Below are positions 42,250-53,711 of a DNA stretch of 64,000 bases, one piece after another. Each line of letters opens with the position of its first letter. The first letter of the stretch is position 1. This DNA is from Atherix ibis (Eukaryota; Arthropoda; Insecta; Diptera; Athericidae), in NCBI GenBank assembly GCA_958298945.1, contig OY282609.1:10088326-10152325 (forward strand), read 5' to 3'. Below the pieces are notes generated by a model. That model saw only the letters and a program-made list of their open reading frames with translations, was not told the DNA's origin and did no database searches. The position numbers and the translations under genes are program-made.

Positions 42250-45200
42250 TATTAGAAACCTTAGGGAATAATCGATCTAGTTTGGATTGACCATGATCAC
42301 TGGTACCGAAAAAAATATTTTTTATCTACCGTTGAAGATATTGCTTGATATAAACGCAATTTATCTTTTGTAGTAAAATAAATCTCATGCTGAAAGCTAA
42401 AAAACATATTACAAATCAAGTAGCTTGATTTGTCTTTTTTTTTTTATTTTTATTTTTTAAAAAATTTTGTTAAGTTATTTTGTTGACATTCTGAAAATCG
42501 CAACAGATACTAATCGAAATATAACAAGTACAAGACAAAAATCACATCCTTACATTTTTCGCACGAATTAACGATCATCTTAACTGATTAAATGTTTGAT
42601 ATTCTTATCATATTGAAAATTTATAATAAATTATTTCTCAAAGGAAATAATTTAAATATCTAAACAGAAAATTTGTATATCTATCTATTTATAGAATGAA
42701 TTTGTTAGTAAAAGTGATAGAATTTGATAGAAAGTTTTGTTTCCTATTTGTCTAATTCTTAAAGTTACGGAATAAGTTATTATTTGAAGTGAAAGTATTT
42801 AAGTGAATTTCAACTACAATCAAATAGTTTGCTGGTAAATTGATATCTGAATTTTCAGATATTTTCTCCTATAAACTTTAACTCTAGTTCTGAGATCTTG
42901 ATGTAATTTTTCAATTTTATTTTATAATTATCTGGTGTAGGTTTGAAAATAGATAGAATATAAATAGAATATCATATCAATTTTACTTTGTAAAATTTTT
43001 TTTTTTTAAATCCTTATAGACTATCTTTGATTGTAAGTTTCATATTTTTGTCGTACTTGGAAAAAAAAACTTAATTCAGTTCAATGTTTGTACTTTAGTG
43101 TATGAATAACTCAGTTAATGTAGATTATTAGGTAGCACGAAACATTTCATGACTAAAAACTCCTACAAATTTCATTATCATCGAAATGATGGCAGCCACT
43201 AACAGGAACCAAAGTCAAGGAAAATACGTCGCCCACCACCTCTTCGTTATTCCTATTGAGTTAGCAAAAACTAACCTCACCTTTAAGGACTGATCAAAAT
43301 TCTACATTACATACACATACATACATAAAAAAAAGCCTTATAGAAAGAATTTTATTTAAAAATTATTTACATTTGACTGTGTCTTCTTTTTCGTTTTTTT
43401 CTTTTTTTGTTTAATTAACCTATTAAATGTTGTTTAATTTTGTTATATAGAAAACGTATTTGTATCTTTTTTTTTGTTCTAGAAAATAGAATAGGTAAAA
43501 AAAAAATTTTTTTTGTATAAAAGTTTCTTTATTTAATTAATGAGCGAAGGCAAGGACTGTGTTGAGTTCATTTCATGGAAATTTTCTTAATTACTTTGAA
43601 CATTGAACTTGTTGTAAAGTGTAGTAATTGCAATTAAATTTAAGAACAATTAAAAGCACCTAGATGACAGTATGTGTATGTGTACGTGGATTTCTACCTT
43701 TAAGCTATCCTCTTACTTTCAATTAAACTGGTTACCATTTGCCATGGCTACCAACCATTATAATATAAATATTTTCTTATCCTTTTTTTTATTCATTTTA
43801 AATGTAAACTCATTCTAATATTACAAAAATGTGCCTAGATTTCGCATACAAGAATAATGGTTTTCTATTATTGAAATTTGTTTTTTTTTTTACTTTTTTC
43901 AATAATATCTAATAATAAATTTTTGTGTGTTATAATTTTATGTTTTTTTTTTTTTTTGAAGCTATAAAATTGAATTCAAAGACGTGACTATATTTCTGTA
44001 GTAGAATGGATAAAAAGAACTTTCATTATTATTTATAAAAATTATGTAATTATCAGTACATGAAAACAGGATGATAAATATATGGTATATCCATACATAT
44101 GTGTATGGATGAATATTGACGAAACTATATGTGTAATAGTTCTTAAAACGAAATAAGGATATTCTGGAGGGTAACGTATAAAAATTCGGGTCACGTTAAT
44201 GATATGCAAATAACCGTCTTAATCATATGTACGAATCGGGTTATATGTATTTTTCTAGTCCTTGTGTTTTTAAAAAGAAAATTCTGAAATTATTTCGAAT
44301 TTTCAAAAAGAAATATTTAATTCACTGCAACATTTTAATAAGAGTCCTTTCCATATAAAATATTTTTTTTTTTTTTTTGCTGAATGAGTAGATAAATTAA
44401 TTTTTTCCCAGTAAACTAAGTGGATTTTTTCAAAAATGTTGAATATGTTTTTATAATGGCACTATTTTTACTATCAAAAAAATATACTTAGAAATAAATT
44501 CCTATGAATCAATAAATGGCTTCTAGCAACAAACATAATATTAGTTGTTGTTTTTTTTTATAATATTAAAAATATCAATAAAAATGTTTTAATAAAAATA
44601 AAATTGTTTCCATATAAATTTGTATAAGAAAAAAAAACCAACTCTTAACCAACATTGAAATTCTTTCAAAAGTCTTTGGATATCCTATAAAAGGATATTA
44701 GAATAATTCTAATAAAATTTCATATTTTTATGAATGGAATTTTTATGTTTTATTAATAACACTCTCGTTTGGAAAATAACTATTGAAATACGATAAATTT
44801 GAATTAATTTGATTACACTTGAAAATATTTCCCACCAATAGTTTCTATGCTATAAAAAAAAAACTTATAAAAAATTATAGCCTACATATGATTGATTTGT
44901 TATTTTACCTTTAAAAATTCTAGGATTAATGGAGTAAAGGAAATATATTTATTTATAAATAGTTGATTAGATTGTAATTTTTATGAATACAGTTAAGTGA
45001 AATTAATTTCTCCAAAAAAATTAAGACGATATTTCCATAAAAATAAATATTTCTTTTCTTATTTATATTTCCATAAAGGATATTCTTACTTCTGCCGTAA
45101 GTGTTTTATGTAATCAGAGCACGTTTTTTTATTTATTTATATTTTAATGATGTATTAAATGGTTAATCAATAATAAATGTTTTTTTTTATTTTGTTGAGA

Positions 45201-45705
45201 AAATTTTATACTATTTGCTGTTAACTTTATTAAAATTTGTAAAAGGAATTTTTTTTTAAACAGTATTATTGAATTTTTATTTAAAAGAAAACTGTATTTT
45301 TAATATAGTTTTTCAGTAAATTTTATATTTATTTATATGACCTGAACTTTGGCAATATTTAAAAAAATATAACACGATTCAAATAACGAGTAAAAGAAAT
45401 TGCTTCCCTAACTTGATAATTTTGGGAGTAACTTTTTATTACTGTTTCATACATCTCGATCTCAGGAGGTAAAGCGGCACTTGCTTATAAGATTTTGGAT
45501 CTAAAGTTTAAACGTTATTTGCATAAATACAATTTTAAACATAGTTTTATAAAAGAAAAAGTCGAACCATGTCACATATGACGATTTTTGAGACACATTG
45601 ACATCACCAAATCTCATAATTATGAGTTCTGAGAACTTCCCGCTCTATAAAGCCAATCTTTATCTTATTGTAAAAATTATAGAGCCATTTTGAGAAAACA
45701 CATAT
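42250..45705. other. Non-coding AT-rich stretch
   Basis: A 3.4-kb AT-rich stretch with poly-T runs (for example 43940-43957, 44365-44379). No coding, RNA or repeat feature was recognised. A 36-codon frame at 43187 (MMAATNRNQSQGKYVAHHLF...) has no resemblance to a known family. Confidence 0.55.
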
Positions 45706-45711
45706 AGTTTA

Positions 45712-45740
45712 CCAGGTATATAAGCTTAAATAAGCTGTTT
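45712..45740 (+). repeat. Mariner family 1 left terminal inverted repeat
   Basis: This is the transposase-binding end. It matches the complement of 46966-46994 with about four mismatches, one of them in the first 20 bp, and matches the left end of the copy at 30985 with small differences. Confidence 0.9.
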
Positions 45741-45881
45741 GGACACAGATGGCGTGAGTAGGCATATTAAGCCACTATAAGCACGCCATACCTTTTTTTA
45801 TGAGTTTGACATCTATCAACATTAATCAGTGCACATTGTCAGCAATTTCGTATAACAACTTACATTTTTCCTTTGGTAATC

Positions 45882-46919
45882 ATGTCTAGTTTTGTGCCAG
45901 AAAAAGAGCATATGCGGGAAAAACTCCTTTTCTGCTATAATTTGAATAAATCGGCTGCCGAATCGCATCGAATTCTTATGGAAGCCTATGGTGATAGTGC
46001 CTTATCGGAAACAATATGCCGATATTGTTTTTGTCGGTTCAAAGACGGTAATTTTGACTTGTGGGATAAGAAGCGTGAAAATCGGTCTAGGAAGGTTGAG
46101 GATCATCAATTGCAGGCTCTTTTGGACGAAGACGATACCCAATCGCAAGATATGCTCGCGGAGCAATTGGGTGTTACTCAGCCAGCTATTTGCATGAGTC
46201 TGCATGCCATGGGGAAGATTAAAAATATCGGAAAATGGGTGCCGCATGAATTGAACGATAGGCAGATGGAGCGACGCCAAAACACATGCGAAATCTTGCT
46301 CGCCAAACAAAAAAGAAAGTTGTTCATGCATCAGATTATGACAGGCGATGAAAAGTGGATATATTTCGAGAATCCTAAGCGCACGAGATTGTGGGTTGAT
46401 CCCGGCCAACCATCGACATCTTTCCCAAGACCAAATCGCTTCGGACGGAAGACGATGCTGTGCGTTTGGTGGGATCAGCAGGATATCGTCTACTATGAGA
46501 TGTTGAAACCTGATGAAACTGTTAATGCCTACCGCTACTACCAACAACTGATCAAATTGTACTGTGCTCTGCGTGTAAAAAGGACGGATTATCAACAAAG
46601 CCATGACAAGCTGATTTTCCTCCACGACAACGCACCATCGCACACGCCAAAAATGGTCCGAAACTACTTGGAGACACTCAACTGGGAGCTGCAACCCCAC
46701 CCCGTTTATTCACCAGACCTGGCCCCTTCCGACTACCATCTGTTTTCGTCGATGGGCCACGCGCTCTCTGAGCAGCACTTCGATTCTTACAAAGACGTCC
46801 GAAAATGGCTTGATGAGTGGTTTGCCTCGAAAGGGAAGACATTTTTTTGGCGTGGTATCCACAAATTGCCCGACAGATGGGAAAAATGTGTAGCTAGCGA
46901 GTGCAAGTACTTTGAATAA
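45882..46919 (+). CDS. Mariner transposase, 345 aa, uninterrupted
   Basis: This is a cut-and-paste DNA transposase that would bind the element's inverted repeats and integrate at TA. The start is ATG 45882 (MSSFVPEKEHMREKLLFCYN); the open frame begins slightly earlier, but only with non-ATG codons. Residues 1-110 form the paired helix-turn-helix domain (VEDHQLQALLDEDDTQSQDM, then LAEQLGVTQPAI). WVPHEL at 119-124 is the interdomain linker. The catalytic triad is D156 (MTGDEKWIYF), D249 (FLHDNAPSHT) and D284 (YSPDLAPSDYHLF), with 34 residues between the last two: D34D, fully present. The length is normal. AATAAA overlaps the stop codon. The first helix-turn-helix reads CRYCFCRFK, whereas the dead relative at 31 kb has CRDWYRRFK, closer to the usual form. 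Activity is therefore uncertain despite the open frame. Confidence 0.95.
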   Translation: MSSFVPEKEHMREKLLFCYNLNKSAAESHRILMEAYGDSALSETICRYCFCRFKDGNFDLWDKKRENRSRKVEDHQLQALLDEDDTQSQDMLAEQLGVTQPAICMSLHAMGKIKNIGKWVPHELNDRQMERRQNTCEILLAKQKRKLFMHQIMTGDEKWIYFENPKRTRLWVDPGQPSTSFPRPNRFGRKTMLCVWWDQQDIVYYEMLKPDETVNAYRYYQQLIKLYCALRVKRTDYQQSHDKLIFLHDNAPSHTPKMVRNYLETLNWELQPHPVYSPDLAPSDYHLFSSMGHALSEQHFDSYKDVRKWLDEWFASKGKTFFWRGIHKLPDRWEKCVASECKYFE

Positions 46920-46965
46920 ATTTGTTTTTGCTTTCTATGAAAAAACGTGTTTTTTTTTGACTAAA

Positions 46966-46994
46966 AAATAGCGAATTTAAGCTTATACACCTGG
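46966..46994 (-). repeat. Mariner family 1 right terminal inverted repeat
   Basis: Its complement begins CCAGGTGTATAAGCTTAAAT. It is followed by TA at 46995-46996, the target duplication that pairs with 45710-45711. Confidence 0.9.
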
Positions 46995-47230
46995 TAAATT
47001 AAAGTCTTCAAATTCAGACCCAAATATATCAGTTATTATGCGACATTAAACTGTAAGGTTTCGCAGATATAATGGCTTTTGCATAGTCATTTAGATGTTT
47101 TCTAAGCTTTATATATAACAATTTTATTTATTAACGTACCCATCGAACGTTAACGCATCCTCATCGATATGGCAAAATTACCACATTTGTAAGGACTTTG
47201 TGCAAATTTTCAGTAGTTTCGTAATACATA

Positions 47231-47911
47231 CGGGGTCTGTTCAAAAAGTATCACGAATTTTCCGCGGGTTACGTATATTCGATTTTCGATTTTTATGTTG
47301 GTACTCATGTCTCTCACTTATGCTGACAATTTCGGCCATTTTGAATGTTCAGTTAATTTTTGACAGCTGCTTTGCTTGCACGTGTTTTAGCTCGCCTTCG
47401 ATTTTTGCTCAATTTCGACCACAAACACCATCGCATTAACATTGCTTAGGAGCTGTTGGACTCTGTCCGCGACGACACAAATTTGCTCCAGAGGGTCATA
47501 ACTAGTGACGAATCATGTGCTTATGGTCATGACGTGGAAACCAAAACTCAATCATCCCAATGGAAGCTTCCGCACGAGCCAAGACCGAAAGAAGCGCGCG
47601 AAGTTCGGTCGAATGTGAAGGTTTCGCTTACAGTTTTCTTCGATTGCAGGAGCGTGGTGCATCATGAGTTCTTGCCAGAGGGTAGAACGGTCAATAAAGA
47701 ATATTACCTGCAAGTTATGCACAAGTTGCGCAAAGCAATCCGGCAGAAACGCCCGGATTTGTGGCAGAACAAAAATTGGCTTTTGCACTATGATAACGCA
47801 CCTGCCCACGCATCGTTGCGTACCAACATAACACCATAAAAAAATCGAAAATTGAATATATACGTAACACGTGGAAATTCAAATTTTGCAATTTTTTTTA
47901 AACAGACCTCG
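47231..47911 (+). mobile_element. Internally deleted mariner, family 3
   Basis: The ends CGGGGTCTGTTCAAAAAGTA and, in complement, CGAGGTCTGTTTAAAAAAAA are bounded by TA at 47229-47230 and 47912-47913. The total is 681 bp, about half the usual length. After a leader that parallels 63400 onward, the transposase is present only from ELLDSVRDDTNLLQRVITSD (first catalytic motif, with DESCAYG where DETW(V/I)-G is usual) through VFFDCRSVVHHEFLPEGRTV to LLHYDNAPAHASLRTN (second Asp). The helix-turn-helix region and the third Asp are deleted. It could move only with enzyme supplied by another copy. Confidence 0.88.
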
Positions 47912-47913
47912 TA

Positions 47914-49990
47914 TTATAAAATGGCAAACTTTCATTTTAGTAAAAATTTACTTGAGTATTATAAGTATTTGACAGCTGTCAAATGACAGATCTGTACTTT
48001 TTGTACCACAACATGAATAATCCGATATAAAATTTTTTTTTTAGTAATTTTTAACCTTAACGTTTCTTTTTAGAAGAAAAAATTACAGTAAATAATAATT
48101 ATAATTTTTTTAAAAAAAGGTGAATTTTAAAAGGTAAATTTAAAAAAATTAAATAAAATTATTTTGCGCAAATAGGAAAAAGTAACTATTTTTTTACATC
48201 TGTAGTTGAAATTTCATTTAAGAAAAAGAAAGTTTGAATTATCTGCCAATAAATAAATATAAAAATAAATGTCACAATAGTAGAAATTCGATTATGGTGA
48301 ACATTGAAAAATTCTTATCGAATCAGACATTAATAAAAATGTAAAATCCCAAATATCCTCGGACAAAATCATTTTCTGTATTATTTTCGATCAATTTTAC
48401 TTTTCAAGTTTTTTGTATATAGAAATTTAACTACCATCCCCCCACCATTAACTATCCTATCATCAAAAGTATAAAATTAGTCAGTGGGAATCATGGTACT
48501 TTACAAAAAGCTCTTTTTTCTTCTGCACTTCCGCATAATTGATCATTGAATCCAGTAACTGGTGCAAGCTGAAATTTATATGAATAGAATCGACTAACGA
48601 CTGCTATTTAACTATTTACTGCCACTCATCGTTTGTGGGGTTGAGGGACTGCAGTGAAATTTGCCATAAAACATTTTCCCACAATAAAATACTTACCAAT
48701 AACTGGAATTCTATAATATTGTATGTCATGAATGGAATTTCCCAATGAGCAACTGAATATATTCATTTCGTAAAATTTGCACTAAATTTTGAATACGTTT
48801 GCGATGAATTACAGGATTGCGAAATGATTTATTCAAAAGCTCAATCAAAATGGCCACATAACGTACGTGAATTGGTATCTTTGTATAGTTAGACACGATG
48901 AAAGGGGATGGGACAGGGGCAGTATGCTAAATTATACTAAAGGAATACCTCCATTAAATGAATGACAATAATACGAATGATGCTAATACTCTTTGTACGG
49001 GGAAGCCCCCACAAAAGAACAATGCAAATGTATCATTTTGGTATCTTGAAGGTATAAATTTTTCAAATACTTTCGATGTCAGCTATTTTAAACGAAGAAA
49101 TTCTAATATTTATTAAAAGGATTTAAAATTCCCAAATGACTGACATTTTTTAATTAAAAATAATACACAGTATAATTGGAAAGACAAAACTGTAATAAAA
49201 TATTTTTTGGTATTTGCTCTTCTAGACTTAGTCGAATAATTATAGATATAGTCAAAATAAGACAAGTTAATCAGTTGTCACTATTAAATTGTCAAACTGA
49301 TTTTTGCGGATTTCTAGAAGAAAATCAATCCTCCAAATAGATAAAAAGCTCTTGTTGAGTATTAGAAATTATTGTTATATTCATAGAAGAAGGATTTTTT
49401 TTATCTTCTTTGTGCTAGTTTGTTATTTTTATTGTGAGCTAGTCTAGACAGGATGAATAATGAATTTGCATCTATTTTACAAAATATTTTATTTACTGAA
49501 TTACGTGACAAAATTATACAGAATTTTACAACCATCATAAAATAAAATGAAAACTGCTTCAATCGCAACCATCAAATTGGAAAGTATTTTGACTGATTTT
49601 GAATTTATACGATTTTGGATTATTATCGTGACTATTATGCTATTAGATCGTTGAAGAGATTTTTGATTTCACTAACTTGCAAATGTAATTATTTTGTGCT
49701 TTAATCTCTTCGGTTTTATTAGAAAAGAATTGATTTTAATCATTTTTGCTATTTGATTATAAATTTTAATTAAAATTTTAATCTTTTGTCCGTATCATAA
49801 ATAAATAAGAAATTTATATCATTATTTATGGTTGGTTGGAAATTTGAAGTTTTGTGGAAATTTAGTAATTATTTTTTTAAGCTCGTAAAAACCAGTTTTA
49901 ATCTAAGCTCGTAAAAAATTGCCCAAATTATGATTTTGCAATAAAAAGAATTGAAATACGATTTTTTTAACGAAAAAAAATTTCGCTATA
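47914..49990. other. Non-coding AT-rich stretch
   Basis: No gene recognised. A small palindrome (ATTTGACAGCTGTCAAAT) lies near 47968-47985. The part at 48420-49020 is less AT-rich but has no open frame of note. Confidence 0.5.
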
Positions 49991-49994
49991 ATTT

Positions 49995-52460
49995 AATTCA
50001 GCTGACTTCACCTAAAATCTTATCTTAAATTAAAGTAAAAAAATGAAAATCTTATTATTTTAGTTATAGTTGAGCTTAAGTTGATCTCAGCCATAACTGG
50101 TCCTTAGCTGACCTCAGATTTAACTAATCTTATATTCACTTAAATTATATCTGATACTTGATATGACTGACCTCAGAAATATAAATCTCTAAATTACTTT
50201 AGCTTTAATTGATCTCAATCTCACCTTAGTTGTAACTAATCTCCAACTGATATTAGGCTGAACCTAGAAATAAAGATCTTTAAATAATTTTAGCTATCAT
50301 TGATTATAATCTGATCGCAGCTGTAAGTGATCTTAGATTGACCTAAAAAATATTGATCAAAACTGATTTTAACAAAAATTAATCTCAAGCTGTAAATATA
50401 AATCTTAAAACTGTTTTAGTTCAGGTCGATCTTAAGCTGATCCCATCTGTAACTGATCTTGAACTAAAGTTAATCTGAGCTAAGCTGAAGGTGATCTTAA
50501 ACTGATCTTCAAATTATGTTGGCTGTAATTCATTGGAATCTTATTGCAGCTATAACTGGTCTTAGACTGCTTAAATTTGCTTAAATTATATCTAATACGT
50601 AATATGACTGACCTCAGAAATAGAAATCTCTAAATTACTTTAGCTTTAATTAATCTCAATATCACTAATCTCCAACTGATATTAAGATGACCTAAGCCGC
50701 AGCTAATCTTAAGCTTTCCTAGAAATAAAGATCTTTAAATAATTTTAGCTATCGTTGATTATAATCTAATCGCAGCTGTAAGTGATCTTAGATTGACCTA
50801 AAAAATATTGATCAAAACCGATTTTAACTATAATTAATCTCAAGCTGTAAATATAAATCTTAAAACTGTTTTAGTTCAGGTCGATCTTAAGCTGAACTCA
50901 GCTGTAACTGATCTTGAACTAAAGTTAATCTGAGCTAAGCTGAAGGTGATCTTAAACTGATCTTCAAATTATGTTGGCTGTAATTCATTGGAATCTTATT
51001 GCAGCTATAACTGGTCTTAGACTACTTAAATTTGCTTAAATTATATCTGATACGTAATATGACTGACATCAGAAATAGAAATCTCTAAATTACTTTAGCT
51101 TTAATTGATCTCAATATCACTAATCTCCAACTGATATTAAGCTGACCTAAGCCGCAGCTAATCTTAAGCTACCCTAGAAATAAAGATCTTTAAATTATTT
51201 TAGCTATCGTTGATTATAATCTGATCGCAGCTGTAAGTGATCTTAGATTGACCTAAAAAATACTGATCAAAATTAATTTTAACTGTAATTAATCTCAAGC
51301 TGTAAATATAAATCTTAAAACTGTTTTAATTCAGGTCGATCTTAAGCTGATCCCATCTGTAACTGATCTTGAACTAAAGTTAATCTGATCTAAGCTAAAG
51401 GTGATCTTATACTGATCTTTAAATTAAGTTGGATATAATTCATCGGAATTATATCGCAGCTATAACTGGTCTTAGACTGACCTAAACAATAAAGATTAAA
51501 AATGATTGTAGTTTTAGTTGATCTCAAGCTGACCTAAGTTATAACTTATCTTAAATTTAGGTTTAGTTACTTTTTAGCTAACGTTATCTATAATTGATCT
51601 TCGACTGAACTAAGGAAAAATATCTTCAAATTATTTAGCTAAAATTGACCTTATTTAAAAAACTAGATACATTTGAGGTCAGCTTAGATATATGTACTGC
51701 TACACCCAAGCTGACTTCAGATGTGTCTTATCTTCAATTCACCTAAATTAAATCCAATCCTTAACTGAATTCAGTTATATCAGCGATAAATAATCCTTAA
51801 CTAACCTAAAAATATAGATCAAAAAATAATTTCAGCTTTACTTATATAATTGATCTTAGACTGATCTAAAGAATAAATATCTCGAAATTATTTTATCAAA
51901 ATGTTGACCTCAGATCTTGCTGGTCTTAGTCTGACCTCAGATGTACATAGTCTACAATGAAGCTCAATTATATATGGTCCTTTACTGAATTCAGTTGTAT
52001 TAGCTGTAACAAATGAGTGACCTAAAAAATAAAAATCCAAAAATAATTTTAGCTTGAGTTAATTTCAATCTGATCTAAGGTATAACTGATCTTAAACTGA
52101 TCTAAAAAATATGAATAAAAGACTGATCCATATTTTTTAGATCAGTTTAAAAGCTGATCTAAAAAAATATGACACAATAATAACTGATCTTAAACTAACC
52201 TAAAGAATAAAAATATTCAAATTATTTTAATTTAAGTTGACCTCAGATATAGCCACTTTTAAGCTGACCTTAGATGTACCTAATCTTCAACAAACCTAAA
52301 TTATATCTGATCTGTAACTGAATTTAGTTATATCAGCTATCAATTATCTTAAACTGACATTAGGTGTAACACCCTTTCTCCGTAGCTTATCTTGAACTGA
52401 ACTCAACTGTGTCTAAATAAAAAAATGAACTTAATTTGATCTTATCTGAAATTAACGAAT
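49995..52460 (+). repeat. GATCTTA-rich satellite with ~441-455-bp higher-order repeat
   Basis: About 2.4 kb is built of short, diverged variants of a (G/C)TGATCTTAAACTGACCTAA-like word alternating with TATAACTGATCT words, roughly every 20-30 bp. Superimposed is a longer unit: AAATTACTTTAGCTTTAATT occurs at 50191, 50632 and 51087, giving periods of 441 and 455 bp, and surrounding blocks such as AAAACTGTTTTAGTTCAGGT repeat with it. From about 51500 on, only the short word persists. No open frame or transposon motif was found. A 22-nt perfect inverted repeat lies inside (52092-52113 / 52129-52150). Confidence 0.85.
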
Positions 52461-52464
52461 CTCC

Positions 52465-53669
52465 TAAATATAAGGTGTATCTCTTCTAAATATATTATTT
52501 AAAAAAAAATTTGCCAAAAATAAACTTCCAAATTTTTAATATCAGCTTTTGAAGAAATTATGAATTAACATTTTATAAGGATTATTTTTTAAAGTAAACA
52601 AATTATTTCTAATTTTTTTAATACAAGTTAATGAATTAAAAGTAATGTAAATAATAAAAGGTGGTAATTTGAACCCCGTAGCTTCACCATCCGATTTTTA
52701 TTTAATTATTTTACAGATTCTCCCAGCCACAATCATAACAAAGTGCAAGTATCTAAAACCAGAATCATATTATATATAAAATCAATATGAACTAATTAAA
52801 TATTTATTAGTATCCTTCACTCTAATATTGGTACATAATCATTACTATTTATTCAATTTTAAACATTCTCATTAAATGTTGTTGGCATAATATTGATAAA
52901 ATTTACCAGAATTAAACTAAAAAACAAATCCCAACGGAAATTATACGAAAATTTGCAGTTTTGCATAAATTTTCATTTATTTCATTTTGAGGTGATTCCT
53001 ATAATAATATTTAAATAAAATACCAATTCGAACAAATTTTCATCGTATTGATGTTTTTAGGGCTGCTTTTTTCACTATTGCATCATTTCTAATATTGCTA
53101 AATTAGCAAAAATATAAAATGTACTCAGTTATTCGTCAATGCCACAAAATATCAAAATTTAGAATAGTTGATTGCTAGGTAAAATGATAATTTTTGGAAT
53201 TTGAATATTTACGATTCGAGCATTTTTTTCCAGTAAAGCTTTTCGATAGTTTGATTTTCTCCCATGCTCTGATAAACATGATTGATTATATAATTGGTAG
53301 TTGGCGATAACTAATTAATAAATCAAAAATTTGTCATTTTCAAATTGTTCATTATTGATTCAAATAGTTTCAAAAGCTTCTTATGATAAAAAAAAACGAT
53401 TTTCTTTCTTCTGTAGCACCACCAAAATTCTATTCGTTAATTCAAAGATGTGGAAAACTTTTCTTGATTTTCTCTATAATTTCCATTACTATGCAATTTC
53501 ATTGAATTTCTTGTAATTAGTTAGATTTGATGTGAAAGTAATTCGAATCGAATTTATACAAATTTAGTGGACCATACCTGAAAAGTTCCATTACCTGAAT
53601 GAATGGTACTCGTAGACTGTCGATTTCTGCTATTAATCAAGATGACAGAAATCATTATTTTTTTATTTA

Positions 53670-53711
<42 letters not shown>

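Larger units (their letters stand above)
45712..46994 (+). mobile_element. Complete mariner element with open transposase, family 1
   Basis: The element is 1,283 bp between TA duplications (45710-45711 and 46995-46996). The imperfect ~29-bp terminal inverted repeats are CCAGGTATATAAGCTTAAAT at the left and, in complement, CCAGGTGTATAAGCTTAAAT at the right: 19 of the first 20 positions match, then partial matching. It has a 170-bp leader, a single transposase gene and a 75-bp trailer. Its size is normal for an autonomous mariner. A truncated relative lies at 30985-31589. Confidence 0.95.

Noticed and set aside
42405..42440. Hairpin ACAAATCAAG-TAG-CTTGATTTGT followed by poly-T, like a bacterial terminator
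   Set aside because: The window is clearly insect nuclear DNA. Short stem plus poly-T is expected by chance in such AT-rich sequence.
45873..45881. Extension of the mariner transposase upstream to a TTG codon
   Set aside because: The family protein begins MSSFVPEKEH at ATG 45882. The truncated relative has the same ATG, and eukaryotic initiation favours it.
46002..46700. 232-codon minus-strand frame
   Set aside because: Antisense shadow of the intact mariner transposase.
49995..52460. CRISPR-like array
   Set aside because: The repeated words are variable and directly adjoining rather than identical repeats with unique equal-length spacers, and the host is eukaryotic.
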